From JAJRTA01 sp965603125 (GTDB lineage Bacteria > Zixibacteria > MSB-5A5 > GN15 > FEB-12), in assembly GCA_965603125.1 (NCBI GenBank), contig CBFDBU010000005.1, positions 97,987 to 161,986 on the forward strand: a DNA stretch of 64,000 nucleotides, read 5' to 3'. The notes beneath the pieces were generated by a model that saw only the letters and a list, made by a program, of their open reading frames with translations, ran no database searches and was not told the DNA's origin. Both the position numbers and the translations under genes were made by a program. Shown here piece after piece: positions 1 through 7,779 of the stretch (positions within the stretch are counted from its first letter, which is position 1; each line of letters opens with the position of its first letter).

Positions 1-253
1 CGCTCTTGTAGACCGTGATCGAAGATGGGGCGATGATATCCTTGCGCGATATCTCACCTCTGTGGGGCATATCGAGCGGGTCATAGAGGTGCTCTCCCGG
101 ATAGAGAGTGCCCACCAGAAAGGAAGCCAGAAGCAGGAGCACAACCTTCCGCGTCCGTGAATAGACCGACGGTTTCGGAAGCTGACGACTCTCGCTCTTG
201 ACCTTGAGGATTTTCTTGATGCGGCGTCTTGTTTTCAGTACGAAAGAGAACAT
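1..253 (-). CDS. 7TM-HD (PgpH/YqfF-like) phosphodiesterase, N-terminal fragment
   Basis: Only the first 84 codons lie in the window; the gene continues off the left edge. It starts at ATG 253, 21 bp after the phoH stop. I translated this stretch by hand because it has no in-window stop. A basic cytoplasmic N-terminus (KTRRRIKKILK) leads into one hydrophobic segment (VVLLLLASFLVGTLY, about residues 37-51), then an extracytoplasmic start with GEISRKDIIAPSSITVYKS. The words 'G.I...DIIAP....VYKS' after the first membrane helix are typical of the 7TM-HD extracellular domain of c-di-AMP phosphodiesterases (PgpH/YqfF). The order phoH then yqfF is a common bacterial arrangement, which supports the call. 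The HD domain itself is outside the window. Confidence 0.75.
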   Translation of the reverse strand, partial: MFSFVLKTRRRIKKILKVKSESRQLPKPSVYSRTRKVVLLLLASFLVGTLYPGEHLYDPLDMPHRGEISRKDIIAPSSITVYKS

Positions 254-274
254 ACGGCGAACTTCCGTTTCGCC

Positions 275-1258
275 CTACTCCTTTCCCTTCGGTTTCTCAT
301 ACCTGGCATACGCCTTGATGATGTCCTGCACCAGCCGATGACGTATGACGTCCTTGGCGGTCAGGTAGACAAACTCGATCCCCCTGATGCCCTTCAGAAT
401 CTTCTGCACCTTGACCAGTCCGGAGGAGCGCGGCTTCTCCAGGTCGATCTGCGTAATATCACCGTTGATGACCGCCTTCGACTTCTCCCCGATCCTGGTC
501 AGGAACATCTTCATCTGGGCGTTGCTCGTGTTCTGCGCCTCATCCAGCACCACAAAGGCTTCGTTGAGAGTGCGGCCGCGCATGAACGCCAGCGGCGCAA
601 TCTCGATCACGCCCATCTCCAGGAGCTTGCGGATCTTGTCCGGCTGCAGCATATCGTAAAGGGCGTCATAGACCGGTCGCAGGTAGGGATCAACTTTGGC
701 CCGGATATCCCCCGGGAGAAAGCCCAGTGATTCCCCGGCCTCGACAGCCGGACGCGTGAAAACGATACGGTTGACTTTCTTTGCTTTCAGTTCCGCCACT
801 GCCATCGCCACCGCCAGGTATGTCTTGCCGGTGCCGGCAGGACCGATTGAGAAAACAAGGTCGCTGCGATCCACGGCCTCGACATAGTTCGTCTGACCGA
901 TCGTTTTGGGCTTGATGATTTTGCGGAGGGAACTGACCAGGAGTTCCTCGGTGGCTATGGCATTGGCCGGGCCGAAGCCGTTTTCCTTGACCATGCCGAT
1001 AGCGTAATTGACGTACTGTTCGGTAATGAAATCTCCCTGCTTGATTCGTGTGACCAGATCGCCCAGGAGCCGCAGAACCTGGTCGACGTCAGAGGACGCA
1101 CCCACCACGCTGACACTGTCGCCGCGAGCGACAATCCTGCTGTCGAAGCGGTCCTCTATCATCCGCAGGAAAAGATCGTTCTGCCCGAACAACAGCCGTT
1201 GGTCGATCCCTTCGACGGAAAAGATTCGCGATCTGTTCTCATCCGTATTCAAGTTCAT
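275..1258 (-). CDS. phoH: PhoH family ATPase/RNA-associated protein
   Basis: This 327-residue protein is a cytoplasmic P-loop ATPase of the PhoH/YbeZ family, linked to RNA metabolism and late ribosome maturation with YbeY. A KH-like N-terminal part covers about residues 10-75. The ATPase core shows Walker A GPAGTGKT (139-146), the conserved FTRPAVEAGE(S)LGFLPG stretch (about 167-183) and Walker B VVLDEAQN (236-243), followed by the sensor word NGDITQIDLE. Length and motif order are normal for the family. It sits 15 bp after aspS and 21 bp before the PgpH-like gene on the same strand, so all three are probably one transcript. The start at ATG 1258 fits the usual family N-terminus; no strong ribosome binding site is close to it. 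Confidence 0.95.
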   Translation of the reverse strand: MNLNTDENRSRIFSVEGIDQRLLFGQNDLFLRMIEDRFDSRIVARGDSVSVVGASSDVDQVLRLLGDLVTRIKQGDFITEQYVNYAIGMVKENGFGPANAIATEELLVSSLRKIIKPKTIGQTNYVEAVDRSDLVFSIGPAGTGKTYLAVAMAVAELKAKKVNRIVFTRPAVEAGESLGFLPGDIRAKVDPYLRPVYDALYDMLQPDKIRKLLEMGVIEIAPLAFMRGRTLNEAFVVLDEAQNTSNAQMKMFLTRIGEKSKAVINGDITQIDLEKPRSSGLVKVQKILKGIRGIEFVYLTAKDVIRHRLVQDIIKAYARYEKPKGKE

Positions 1259-1273
1259 GCCGGCCGCCAGGGC

Positions 1274-3097
1274 TCAGTCTCCTCCTTTTATTATCAGGCC
1301 GAGTTCCTCCAACTGCGCGGAATCAATTTCCGATGGAGCGCCGTCCATCAGCGAGAAGGCATTGGTCGTTTTGGGAAAGGCGATCACGTCCCTGATCGAA
1401 TCCGAGCCGGTCATCAGGGCGACAATCCGGTCCAGGCCGGGGGCAAGTCCGGCGTGTGGCGGGGCACCGTATTCCAGCGCCCGCAGCAGGAAGCCAAACA
1501 TGCGTTCGGCCCGTTCGCGGTCGATACCCAGGATTTCGAGTATCTTCTCTTGGAGGTCACGCCGGTTTATCCGCTGTCCGCCCGAGGCTATCTCCCAGCC
1601 GTTGGCGACCAGGTCGTACTGCTGCGCCCGGGCCCGTCTCCACGGGTGCGCGGGTTCGGATAGCGGCAGCGACGTTGTGAATCCCTCGTCAATCAGCGGC
1701 AGGTCCTGCTCGTGTGGGTGGGATACAATATTGTGCGCCGCCACCAGCGAATCCGTCTCATCATTATATTCAAAAAGCGGGAAATCGGTCACCCAGAGCA
1801 TCTTCCACCGGCCGTCCCCGATCAGACCGTGCTGCCGACCGAGATGAAGCCGCAATTGTCCTATGATTTCCTCGGTTTTTATCCTCTTGTCGGACACTAT
1901 GAACAACGCGTCACCCGGCTTTGCACCGGACCTGACGCACATGGCCTTCTGCACTTCTTCGCCGAGGAACTTCAGTATCGGCGACTTGTCCCCGTCCGGG
2001 GCACGTAGTATGTAGGCCAGGCCGCCGGCTCCCAGCTCTTTCGCACGGGATGTCAGATCATCGATCTGTCGCCGCGAGAACGTCCCGCCCCCCTTCAGGA
2101 CAATTCCCTTAACGACACCACCGGCGCTGACATTGTCCGCAAATACCCTGAAAGCACACCCGGCAGCGATATCCGACAGATCGACAATTTCCATATCGAA
2201 TCGAATATCCGGCTTGTCGGTTCCCCAACGCGCCATCACCTCTTCATACGTGAATCGCGGGAACGGCGTTTCAAGCGTGACGTCCAGCACCTTGTCAAAC
2301 AGGTCAGCCATCATTCCTTCGGCCAATGTGAAAACGTCATCGGGCGTTACGTACGACATCTCAAGGTCGATCTGGGTGTGTTCCGGCTGCCGGTCGCTAC
2401 GGAGGTCCTCATCGCGCAGGCAGCGCGCCAGTTGGAAATACTTGTCGAACCCCGATACCATCAGTATCTGTTTCAGAAGCTGCGGTGACTGGGGCAGGGC
2501 GTAGAACTTCCCCCTGGAAACGCGGCTGGGCACAACGTAATCACGCGCGCCCTCCGGTGTCGATCGAATCAAAAGCGGTGTCTCGATCTCGTAGAATCCT
2601 TCGGCGCTCAGGTAGTTACGCACGGCCAGCGCCGCCTCATGGCGAAGGCGCATCTTCTCCTGCAGGGGCGGGCGGCGAAGATCAAGAAAGCGATACTCAA
2701 GACGCAGCTTTTCACTTGCCTGAGTATCGTCTTCAATCTCAAAGGGCGGCGTCCTCGATTCCGCCAGCGTGTGGAACGCCTCAGCCGTGACTTCGATTTC
2801 ACCGGTCGCCAGGTTCGGATTTAACGTCCCCTCCGGACGCCTGGTCACGGTGCCGGTGACGGCAACCACAAACTCATGACGGGCTCGAGAAGCCTCAGCG
2901 AGCATATCCTTGTTGAAACTGTCGGGATTGATCACGACCTGTGTAATGCCATAGCGGTCCCTCAGATCCATGAAGAACAGGCCGCCCAGGTTACGATAGC
3001 CGGCGACCCAGCCGTTGAGTCGCACACTCTGACCGACATCAGTCGACCGTAACTCCCCGCAGGTATGTGTACGTTTCAGCTCCTTGAACGGCGGCAC
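1274..3097 (-). CDS. aspS: Aspartyl-tRNA synthetase
   Basis: This 607-residue class II aminoacyl-tRNA synthetase charges tRNA-Asp (or tRNA-Asp/Asn if non-discriminating). An OB-fold anticodon-binding domain comes first (VRLNGWVAGYRNLGGLFFMD, about residues 26-45). The catalytic core has motif 1 around RFLDLRRPPLQEKMRLRHEA, motif 2 around QLARCLRDEDLRSDRQPEHT, the bacterial GAD insertion (about 290-410) and motif 3 GLAPGLDRIVALMTG (550-564). The long insertion and length are those of bacterial-type AspRS. Whether it discriminates tRNA-Asp from tRNA-Asn cannot be settled by eye. It is the first gene of a likely aspS-phoH-pgpH transcript. Confidence 0.97.
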   Translation of the reverse strand: MPPFKELKRTHTCGELRSTDVGQSVRLNGWVAGYRNLGGLFFMDLRDRYGITQVVINPDSFNKDMLAEASRARHEFVVAVTGTVTRRPEGTLNPNLATGEIEVTAEAFHTLAESRTPPFEIEDDTQASEKLRLEYRFLDLRRPPLQEKMRLRHEAALAVRNYLSAEGFYEIETPLLIRSTPEGARDYVVPSRVSRGKFYALPQSPQLLKQILMVSGFDKYFQLARCLRDEDLRSDRQPEHTQIDLEMSYVTPDDVFTLAEGMMADLFDKVLDVTLETPFPRFTYEEVMARWGTDKPDIRFDMEIVDLSDIAAGCAFRVFADNVSAGGVVKGIVLKGGGTFSRRQIDDLTSRAKELGAGGLAYILRAPDGDKSPILKFLGEEVQKAMCVRSGAKPGDALFIVSDKRIKTEEIIGQLRLHLGRQHGLIGDGRWKMLWVTDFPLFEYNDETDSLVAAHNIVSHPHEQDLPLIDEGFTTSLPLSEPAHPWRRARAQQYDLVANGWEIASGGQRINRRDLQEKILEILGIDRERAERMFGFLLRALEYGAPPHAGLAPGLDRIVALMTGSDSIRDVIAFPKTTNAFSLMDGAPSEIDSAQLEELGLIIKGGD

Positions 3098-3182
3098 TCA
3101 ATCCTCTCTAATTGCCTGTTACACTGTCGTATCGGCATATCCTCCCGATCGTTAAGAGACATCCTGTCGGCACGGCTGTGAA

Positions 3183-3211
3183 AAGCTACACCATTAATTC
3201 CGGCAAGTCAA
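3183..3211 (-). promoter_or_regulatory. Possible promoter for aspS-phoH transcript
   Basis: On the minus strand TTGACT (3206-3211) is followed after 17 bp by TAGCTT (3183-3188). The -35 is close to consensus and the -10 is poor. It is placed about 85 bp upstream of the aspS start, in the only sizeable gap before this gene. The plus-strand reading frame across 3112-3381 is a shadow of the lipoprotein gene. Confidence 0.3.
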
Positions 3212-3268
3212 TAGGCGCGATGGTCCCATCCGTGCGACCTGAAGAAACGATAAGCGCATTTGCTATAC

Positions 3269-4015
3269 CTACCGCCGATACCATTCCCAGGCGGCGTCCA
3301 GTATTGACTGCCACGCCGGTGGGACAGCGTTATAATCGGGACTGTAACCGCGGAAAGACGACGTGTCGCCGTCTACCGTGAAAATATAGTATTCAGAGTG
3401 TTCGCAGCCGGAGGGGGAGGGACAGTTTTCCCACGCGTACCGAAAGAAATAGACTATTTCTCCCCCGTTCCGATACAGAAGCAGCATGGCGGCGTCACCA
3501 TAGTAGCGGTTGGGCTCGACAAACCGCAGTCCGGGTAGATCAGCGTAGATGTCCGCCAGAACGAGAGGGTGCAGCCGCTCCTGGAACTTCAACTTGAGTT
3601 GCCTGAAAAGCGGAGTCGATAGTACGATCGTATCGAGGCCGTACACGGTGTTCAGAGAATCCCAGTGATGATATTCACCGGCGGCGATGCTGTCGTAGCT
3701 CTCCTGCGTGAAGCCCATGACAAGTCTGCCCGGCTCCCACGGCACGCGGAAGCCGATCTTAACCGCGTCAAGCGAATCCTCCCACTCTTCCCGGATGAGC
3801 GCCAGTTCGTCCCGTATCTGCTCGTAGAGTTTTTCGGGGGCGGTCAGTTCACCGGAGAGCCACAGCGCGGCGTCGGACGCCTCGGTATCGGTCTGCGGGG
3901 TCACTGGATCGTGCGTAGAGTTGTCATTGCCTTTCGGTGCGGACGGTTGATCCCCACCACACCCGTTCATGAGAACTATCGCAACCATCATGATCATAAC
4001 GCTCAGATTTCGCAT
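3269..4015 (-). CDS. Lipoprotein of unknown function
   Basis: A hydrophobic signal peptide ends in the lipobox LMNGC (Cys at about residue 19 counted from the ATG at 4015), followed by a low-complexity linker rich in Asn, Ser, Thr and Asp. The mature protein is therefore predicted to be anchored to a membrane as a lipoprotein. The rest (about 230 residues) is soluble, rich in Tyr and Trp, with an EWEDSLDAVKIGF stretch and a C-terminal ILDAAWEWYRR; I recognise no catalytic motif or family. A GTG three bases further upstream (4018) is an alternative start. It stands alone, between the divergent PtsN-like gene and aspS. Confidence 0.75.
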   Translation of the reverse strand: MRNLSVMIMMVAIVLMNGCGGDQPSAPKGNDNSTHDPVTPQTDTEASDAALWLSGELTAPEKLYEQIRDELALIREEWEDSLDAVKIGFRVPWEPGRLVMGFTQESYDSIAAGEYHHWDSLNTVYGLDTIVLSTPLFRQLKLKFQERLHPLVLADIYADLPGLRFVEPNRYYGDAAMLLLYRNGGEIVYFFRYAWENCPSPSGCEHSEYYIFTVDGDTSSFRGYSPDYNAVPPAWQSILDAAWEWYRR

Positions 4016-4109
4016 CACATTTGAGCCCTATACTCGTCAACTCGCGTCTACTATGTGCATACTTCCGTTTGAATGCAAATGAAAAGTCATCGATATCCGC
4101 ACATCCCTA

Positions 4110-4139
4110 TTGACAGGAAGGGGTGCCTCGGGCTATAAT
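4110..4139 (+). promoter_or_regulatory. Consensus sigma70-type promoter of ptsN-like gene
   Basis: TTGACA (4110-4115) and TATAAT (4134-4139) are both perfect consensus hexamers with an 18-bp spacer. Transcription would start near 4146, about 30 bp before the PtsN-like start codon. This is the best-looking housekeeping promoter in the window. Confidence 0.85.
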
Positions 4140-4177
4140 GGGTAAAGCGGGAACTGTTTGACACCGATACGCTTATT

Positions 4178-4678
4178 ATGAATATATCGCGGTACCTCAG
4201 TGAGAAGTTGATTAAGATGGAGATGACTACCGTCGTCGAGCCACAGGAAGAGGGTCTGTCAGAGGAGAAATGGCGTCAGGCCGCCAAGGAGAAGATACTC
4301 GACGAACTGGTCTCCCTGCTGGAAACCGGCAACCGCATCGGCAACCGCACCAAACTCCTGACTGACTTTATTAACCGCGAGCGCAAAGCCACCACCGGTA
4401 TTGTCGATGGCATAGCTGTTCCTCACATTCGTTCGATGCAGGCCAGGGACTTGATGATCGCCGTGGCACGCTCGAGTGCCGGGTATGACTTCGGCGCCCT
4501 CGACGGCGAACTCACCCATCTTTTCTTTGTCATGGCCGCTCCGCCCTACGACGACGCCTTGTACCTGCGTGTATTCAAGTCCCTGATGGAGAAGCTTCAG
4601 TACGAATCATTCCGCGAAGAGTTGATGAAAGCCACCGAGCCTGGTGAACTGCTGCGCGCCATCCGCGCGATGGAGTAA
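4178..4678 (+). CDS. PTS EIIA (PtsN/fructose-type) domain protein
   Basis: This 166-residue protein has the EIIA type-2 fold of nitrogen-regulatory PtsN and fructose EIIA. The phosphorylatable histidine is His83 in GIVDGIAVPHIRS, the conserved 'G.A.PH' site, and a downstream FVMAAPPYDDALYLRVFKSL segment matches the 'AP...H...L..L' region of the family. The N-terminus MNISRYLSEKLI matches the usual PtsN start, which supports ATG 4178 even though no ribosome binding site is visible. Family members accept phosphate from an NPr/HPr-like carrier and mostly act as regulators. No EI, HPr, permease or rpoN gene is adjacent, so a regulatory role is inferred. It is probably monocistronic. Confidence 0.85.
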   Translation: MNISRYLSEKLIKMEMTTVVEPQEEGLSEEKWRQAAKEKILDELVSLLETGNRIGNRTKLLTDFINRERKATTGIVDGIAVPHIRSMQARDLMIAVARSSAGYDFGALDGELTHLFFVMAAPPYDDALYLRVFKSLMEKLQYESFREELMKATEPGELLRAIRAME

Positions 4679-4885
4679 CGGCGCAGCAGGACCACGTACG
4701 CTGTCCCCCTGCTAACTGCCATTAGTGGACGTCCTACAATAGCACCCCGCCCAGAGCGAAGCGTCGGGTGGGTCTGCCGTGGGCAGCAAACGCGCGACGC
4801 TGTCCTGGCTTTAGTCGTTCTGTCGGGACTTGGTTATGGCTTGCCAAAATTGTGAACCGATAAGATCTTGTTTTTCATTATGACG

Positions 4886-4914
4886 TTGACTGAGGCAACC
4901 CTGATCCATATCTT
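4886..4914 (+). promoter_or_regulatory. Promoter upstream of membrane coiled-coil gene
   Basis: TTGACT (4886-4891), a 17-bp spacer and TATCTT (4909-4914) lie just upstream of a GGAGG ribosome binding site (4924-4928) and the GTG start at 4936. The preceding 200 bp (4679-4880) hold no gene. They contain an imperfect hairpin around 4742-4770 and a small hairpin CTGCC/GGCAG nearby, without a T-run. Confidence 0.6.
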
Positions 4915-4935
4915 GGATTAGTTGGAGGTATATAC

Positions 4936-5457
4936 GTGGCAGATTCAGACTCGGTTTATTGGAAGGCCTTTCTTCACGGTGGGACGACTACAGCAGCAGC
5001 ATGCTTTGCAATCTATATATTCTTTCTGACGGATGACCCACGCGTGTCTCGACTGAACGAGCAGCTTCAGTATCTCCAGAACGAAGTTAGGACGTTGCAG
5101 GATTCAGTTAAAGCCCTCAGCTCTTTCGGAGTTGAGGTTGCCCGTTTCGAGGTGCCGCGCGGCAAGACCACTTACAACATCGGATTCTGGGGAGACATTA
5201 TACATGGGTCTATAGATGCTCGTGATTGCCCTGACATCATCTGTGCTCGGCTTGTTTTTGATACTTGTGTAGGCCGGGTGTTCGAACGTCAGTATAGCAG
5301 ACGCGAGCTTGAGTCATGTGCTGAGGAGTTTGCTTTCGATTTGCGCAGCGGCAACTACGCACCTATTGGCGTCGCAGAAGAACAATTCCTAATACAGTTT
5401 GTCGGAATGCGCGACTCAATGGCTGTAGTTAGGCTTATTAAGATACCAGACTATTAG
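4936..5457 (+). CDS. Membrane-anchored coiled-coil protein, unknown function
   Basis: The GTG start at 4936 is set by GGAGG at 4924-4928. The 173-residue product has a single transmembrane segment near the N-terminus (about residues 15-31, with CFAIYIFFL). A short coiled-coil follows (about 36-62, heptad-like LNEQLQYLQNEVRTLQDSV), then a soluble domain of about 110 residues with several Cys. No family is recognised. A and T content and codon use look higher than in the flanking operons, so recent acquisition is possible. The small lipoprotein gene follows 52 bp later on the same strand and may be cotranscribed. Confidence 0.6.
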   Translation: MADSDSVYWKAFLHGGTTTAAACFAIYIFFLTDDPRVSRLNEQLQYLQNEVRTLQDSVKALSSFGVEVARFEVPRGKTTYNIGFWGDIIHGSIDARDCPDIICARLVFDTCVGRVFERQYSRRELESCAEEFAFDLRSGNYAPIGVAEEQFLIQFVGMRDSMAVVRLIKIPDY

Positions 5458-5509
5458 CGATATTGATATATTGCTTCCCACGCCAGAGCGTGAGACTGGA
5501 GGTCATGGA

Positions 5510-5875
5510 ATGAAATACGTAATATCAGTACTCGTGCTGTTTCTCCTCGCTGGCGGGTGCACCAAAATCGATTATGTTGGTGAAGAATATGGTCCGGTGC
5601 AGAAAGTCGATGTCTACTATTCCGCCGATGACATAGAACGCCCCTACCGAACGATTGGCTATATCTCTGGTTCTTCAGGCTCATGGTTGAGAACTACAAA
5701 GGGCATTGTCAGCAAGATAGTCGCTAGAGGCAAGGAAGTCGGCGCAGACGCGGTGATTTTTGGCCCTCCCTCACGCACCTACGATATGGCCATATCGTCC
5801 GACGACGAAGGCCGCGTGAGTTCTCATAAGACCAGTTCAAAAAACGTGTCGGCCGTCTTCATACAGTATGAGTAA
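5510..5875 (+). CDS. Small lipoprotein, unknown function
   Basis: I chose ATG 5510 because GGAGG (5498-5502) precedes it with a 7-nt spacer, and because the signal peptide then starts cleanly (MKYVISVLVLFLLAGGC). A longer frame reaches TTG 5471 but adds a polar 13-residue head that would spoil the signal. The lipobox is LAGGC, Cys17. The 121-residue product has a mature domain with a GADAVIFG word, which resembles small lipoproteins of the YbjQ/UPF0145 style ('GADAVI'), but the match is too short to name a family. It ends 28 bp before the convergent citryl-CoA lyase gene. Confidence 0.65.
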   Translation: MKYVISVLVLFLLAGGCTKIDYVGEEYGPVQKVDVYYSADDIERPYRTIGYISGSSGSWLRTTKGIVSKIVARGKEVGADAVIFGPPSRTYDMAISSDDEGRVSSHKTSSKNVSAVFIQYE

Positions 5876-5902
5876 TGAAGAATCCACAGCAAGTGCGCTG
5901 TT

Positions 5903-6667
5903 CTAAATCTCCCTCTCCCCTGGGCCGTCGTATTCAAACGGCGGCGGGCCAAGCGTGCGCATCGGTCGCTCGCGGGTCATCTCTTCGTAGGCATGAGCCA
6001 GGAGACCGGGCACGCGCGAGATAATGAAGAACCCCTTCCCCAATCGCCAGTCGAACCCCATGTCAGATATCACGGCCGCGATAGCGCCGTCGACATTGAT
6101 CGGCAGAGTGCGGCCGGTCTTTTTGGTCAGCGCCGTCTCGATGGCGCGGCAGAGACCGATGTGACGTCCACCGTAGCCATGACGCTCGGCGATCTCAAAC
6201 AGTTTGCCTGTACGCGGGTCGACCTTGTGTAGACGATGTCCAAAACCGGGCATACGCTTCTTGTGCTCTTTCATCCAATCGACCAGGCCGTTGGCGATGG
6301 TGGCGACATCGCCGTTTTTCTGCGCCCAATCTTGCATAATCTTCGCCGCCTGCTCGATCGCGCCGCCGTGAGTGTCGCCGATCACCAGCACGCCGCCCGC
6401 AATGGCCGCATTGAGCGAGTTACCTCCTGACATGACGGTGCGCGTTCCCAGCGCTGACGGCGGTGACGCGCCATGATCAACCGATGCCACCAAAATGGCG
6501 TTCATCAACGCCGCTTCGGCTTTCGAGGGAAGCTCACCCTTGAGAATAAGATACACCACTTCCGCGTAGGAAAGCTTCTCCATGATATCGGTGATCGAAT
6601 ACCCTTTCACACGGATTTTGCCGGGGCCTATGTCGGTAATTCCTGTTTTCCAATTCTCCTGCGCCAT
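5903..6667 (-). CDS. Citryl-CoA lyase / short citrate synthase-family protein
   Basis: The product (254 residues from ATG 6667) belongs to the citrate synthase superfamily but is much shorter than true citrate synthase (about 430). It matches the size of stand-alone citryl-CoA lyase and of the C-terminal part of ATP-citrate lyase. The three catalytic positions are visible: His in VDHGASPPSA, His in GFGHRLHKVDPR, and Asp in PINVDGAIAA. The expected reaction is cleavage of citryl-CoA to acetyl-CoA and oxaloacetate, or the reverse condensation. ATG 6667 has GAGG (6674-6677 on the opposite strand) 6 nt upstream; a GTG at 6679 overlaps the previous stop and is less likely. It is the second gene after the HEMTH lipoprotein. 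No citryl-CoA synthetase subunit is present here. Confidence 0.8.
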   Translation of the reverse strand: MAQENWKTGITDIGPGKIRVKGYSITDIMEKLSYAEVVYLILKGELPSKAEAALMNAILVASVDHGASPPSALGTRTVMSGGNSLNAAIAGGVLVIGDTHGGAIEQAAKIMQDWAQKNGDVATIANGLVDWMKEHKKRMPGFGHRLHKVDPRTGKLFEIAERHGYGGRHIGLCRAIETALTKKTGRTLPINVDGAIAAVISDMGFDWRLGKGFFIISRVPGLLAHAYEEMTRERPMRTLGPPPFEYDGPGEREI

Positions 6668-6675
6668 ATCACGCC

Positions 6676-7485
6676 TCACTGCTTTGGATTTGTCTCGCCC
6701 GTTGCGCCGCTGTCCGTCGGGAGTCCCGGAAAGTCATTGCGCATTGTCCTGTCCACAAAATCCAGCCAGAGCACCTGGAGACTGTCCGGCTTGATCCCTA
6801 TGATACCCTCGGAGGCCATTTCAAACGGAGCCTCCGCCCGGTACAGCAGCCGCAGTCCCTCTATCCCATAGGTAAAGACCAGGAAATCAACAAACGACGC
6901 CGCTTCCGCCGAAAGATCCCTTTCCGTGTTGCTGTCGACAGTGGTGTCGACGGCCAGTTCCATCAGCGGAACGAATGTGCCCTTCTGCAACTTCAGGTGG
7001 GTCATCTCGTGGTAGTTCTGACCGGAGTAGTCGAACAACGATATAATGCCGTGCTTCAGGAAACTGTACTGCGGTTCCTTGTCCAGCCACAGGGGCAGCA
7101 GGTAATGCATGAGCGTGGGACCGTAAAAGCTGGGCAACCAGAAATGGATGCGACCGTCCCGGACAAACGGGTACTGGCGACCGGTCATCGACTGCCCCTG
7201 CCCAAAACCGGTGTAGTAGTATACCACCAACGTGTCCTCGGGCACCGGTATCCGTAGGAACCGACAGTTGCGCTTCAGCGCCGCCACGTATCCCTGGGCC
7301 ATGTCGTACAGATTGTCGACCTGCGGGTGACCCGGCGGGTAGACAATGCGGATGTTCCGGTATGTGTAGGTTTGCCATCCGGCATACCTGTCATCCTCCC
7401 CTGCCGCCGCCTGCTCCTTATCGCCACCACAGCCGGACAGGACAACAACCACCGCAAACATGACCGGCACGGCCCTTTGAAACAT
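6676..7485 (-). CDS. Lipoprotein with HEMTH zinc-protease motif (peptidase MA-like)
   Basis: The 269-residue product starts at ATG 7485, which gives a clean signal peptide with lipobox VLSGC (Cys19). The longer upstream frame would begin before the promoter at 7575-7603. In the mature part HEMTH (159-163) fits the HExxH zinc-binding and catalytic motif. A downstream helix, SAEAASFVDFLVFTYG, with a Glu at about 194 could give the third zinc ligand, as in gluzincin 'peptidase MA-like' proteins, where a '.SF..YL...YG...L..L' helix follows. It is likely an envelope-anchored metalloprotease or an inactive relative. The stop lies 8 bp before the citryl-CoA lyase start, so the two are probably cotranscribed, although no functional link is obvious. 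Confidence 0.65.
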   Translation of the reverse strand: MFQRAVPVMFAVVVVLSGCGGDKEQAAAGEDDRYAGWQTYTYRNIRIVYPPGHPQVDNLYDMAQGYVAALKRNCRFLRIPVPEDTLVVYYYTGFGQGQSMTGRQYPFVRDGRIHFWLPSFYGPTLMHYLLPLWLDKEPQYSFLKHGIISLFDYSGQNYHEMTHLKLQKGTFVPLMELAVDTTVDSNTERDLSAEAASFVDFLVFTYGIEGLRLLYRAEAPFEMASEGIIGIKPDSLQVLWLDFVDRTMRNDFPGLPTDSGATGETNPKQ

Positions 7486-7574
7486 ATCCCGTAATATATA
7501 CAACACACCTAATCTCAACTCCGGCGGGCAGCCCGACGGATGTAACAATTCCTTATAAACCAATATGGGTACAC

Positions 7575-7603
7575 AATATACTTTAGCCATCACTGGCTGT
7601 CAA
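7575..7603 (-). promoter_or_regulatory. Sigma70-type promoter of lipoprotein-citryl-CoA lyase operon
   Basis: On the minus strand TTGACA (7598-7603) and TATATT (7575-7580) are separated by 17 bp, an almost perfect promoter. It fixes transcription start near 7568 and rules out the start codon at 7593, supporting ATG 7485 for the lipoprotein. Confidence 0.75.
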
Positions 7604-7638
7604 AAGATATATTATCGTTATTTATTTCACAAATCTGC

Positions 7639-7667
7639 TTGACTTCGCCGCCGCGTGGAACCATCAT
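7639..7667 (+). promoter_or_regulatory. Probable promoter of the 2-oxoacid oxidoreductase operon
   Basis: TTGACT (7639-7644), 17 bp, then CATCAT (7662-7667). It lies in the 294-bp divergent gap 7486-7779, back to back with the lipoprotein promoter, and is the only reasonable plus-strand candidate ahead of the first gene. Confidence 0.45.
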
Positions 7668-7692
7668 AACAACACACGGCAAGTCGCACCTG

Positions 7693-7722
7693 ACGGGATC
7701 AATCGGGTCGGCATGATCCCGT
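7693..7722. promoter_or_regulatory. Perfect 9-bp inverted repeat in the operon leader
   Basis: ACGGGATCA (7693-7701) and TGATCCCGT (7714-7722) are exact reverse complements with a 12-nt centre. The element lies about 25-55 bp downstream of the predicted -10. It could be an operator for a dimeric regulator or a hairpin in the 5' leader of the redox operon. No T-run follows, so it is not a simple terminator. Confidence 0.5.
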
Positions 7723-7779
7723 ATCGACGCTGTGCAGATCTGACTGTTGCCTGTAAAACGCCGGCTCGTTGCTTGGCCC

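Noticed and set aside
1008..1847. A 279-codon plus-strand frame across phoH and aspS
   Set aside because: Runs opposite to two well-supported genes and is Arg/Ser-rich as shadows are.
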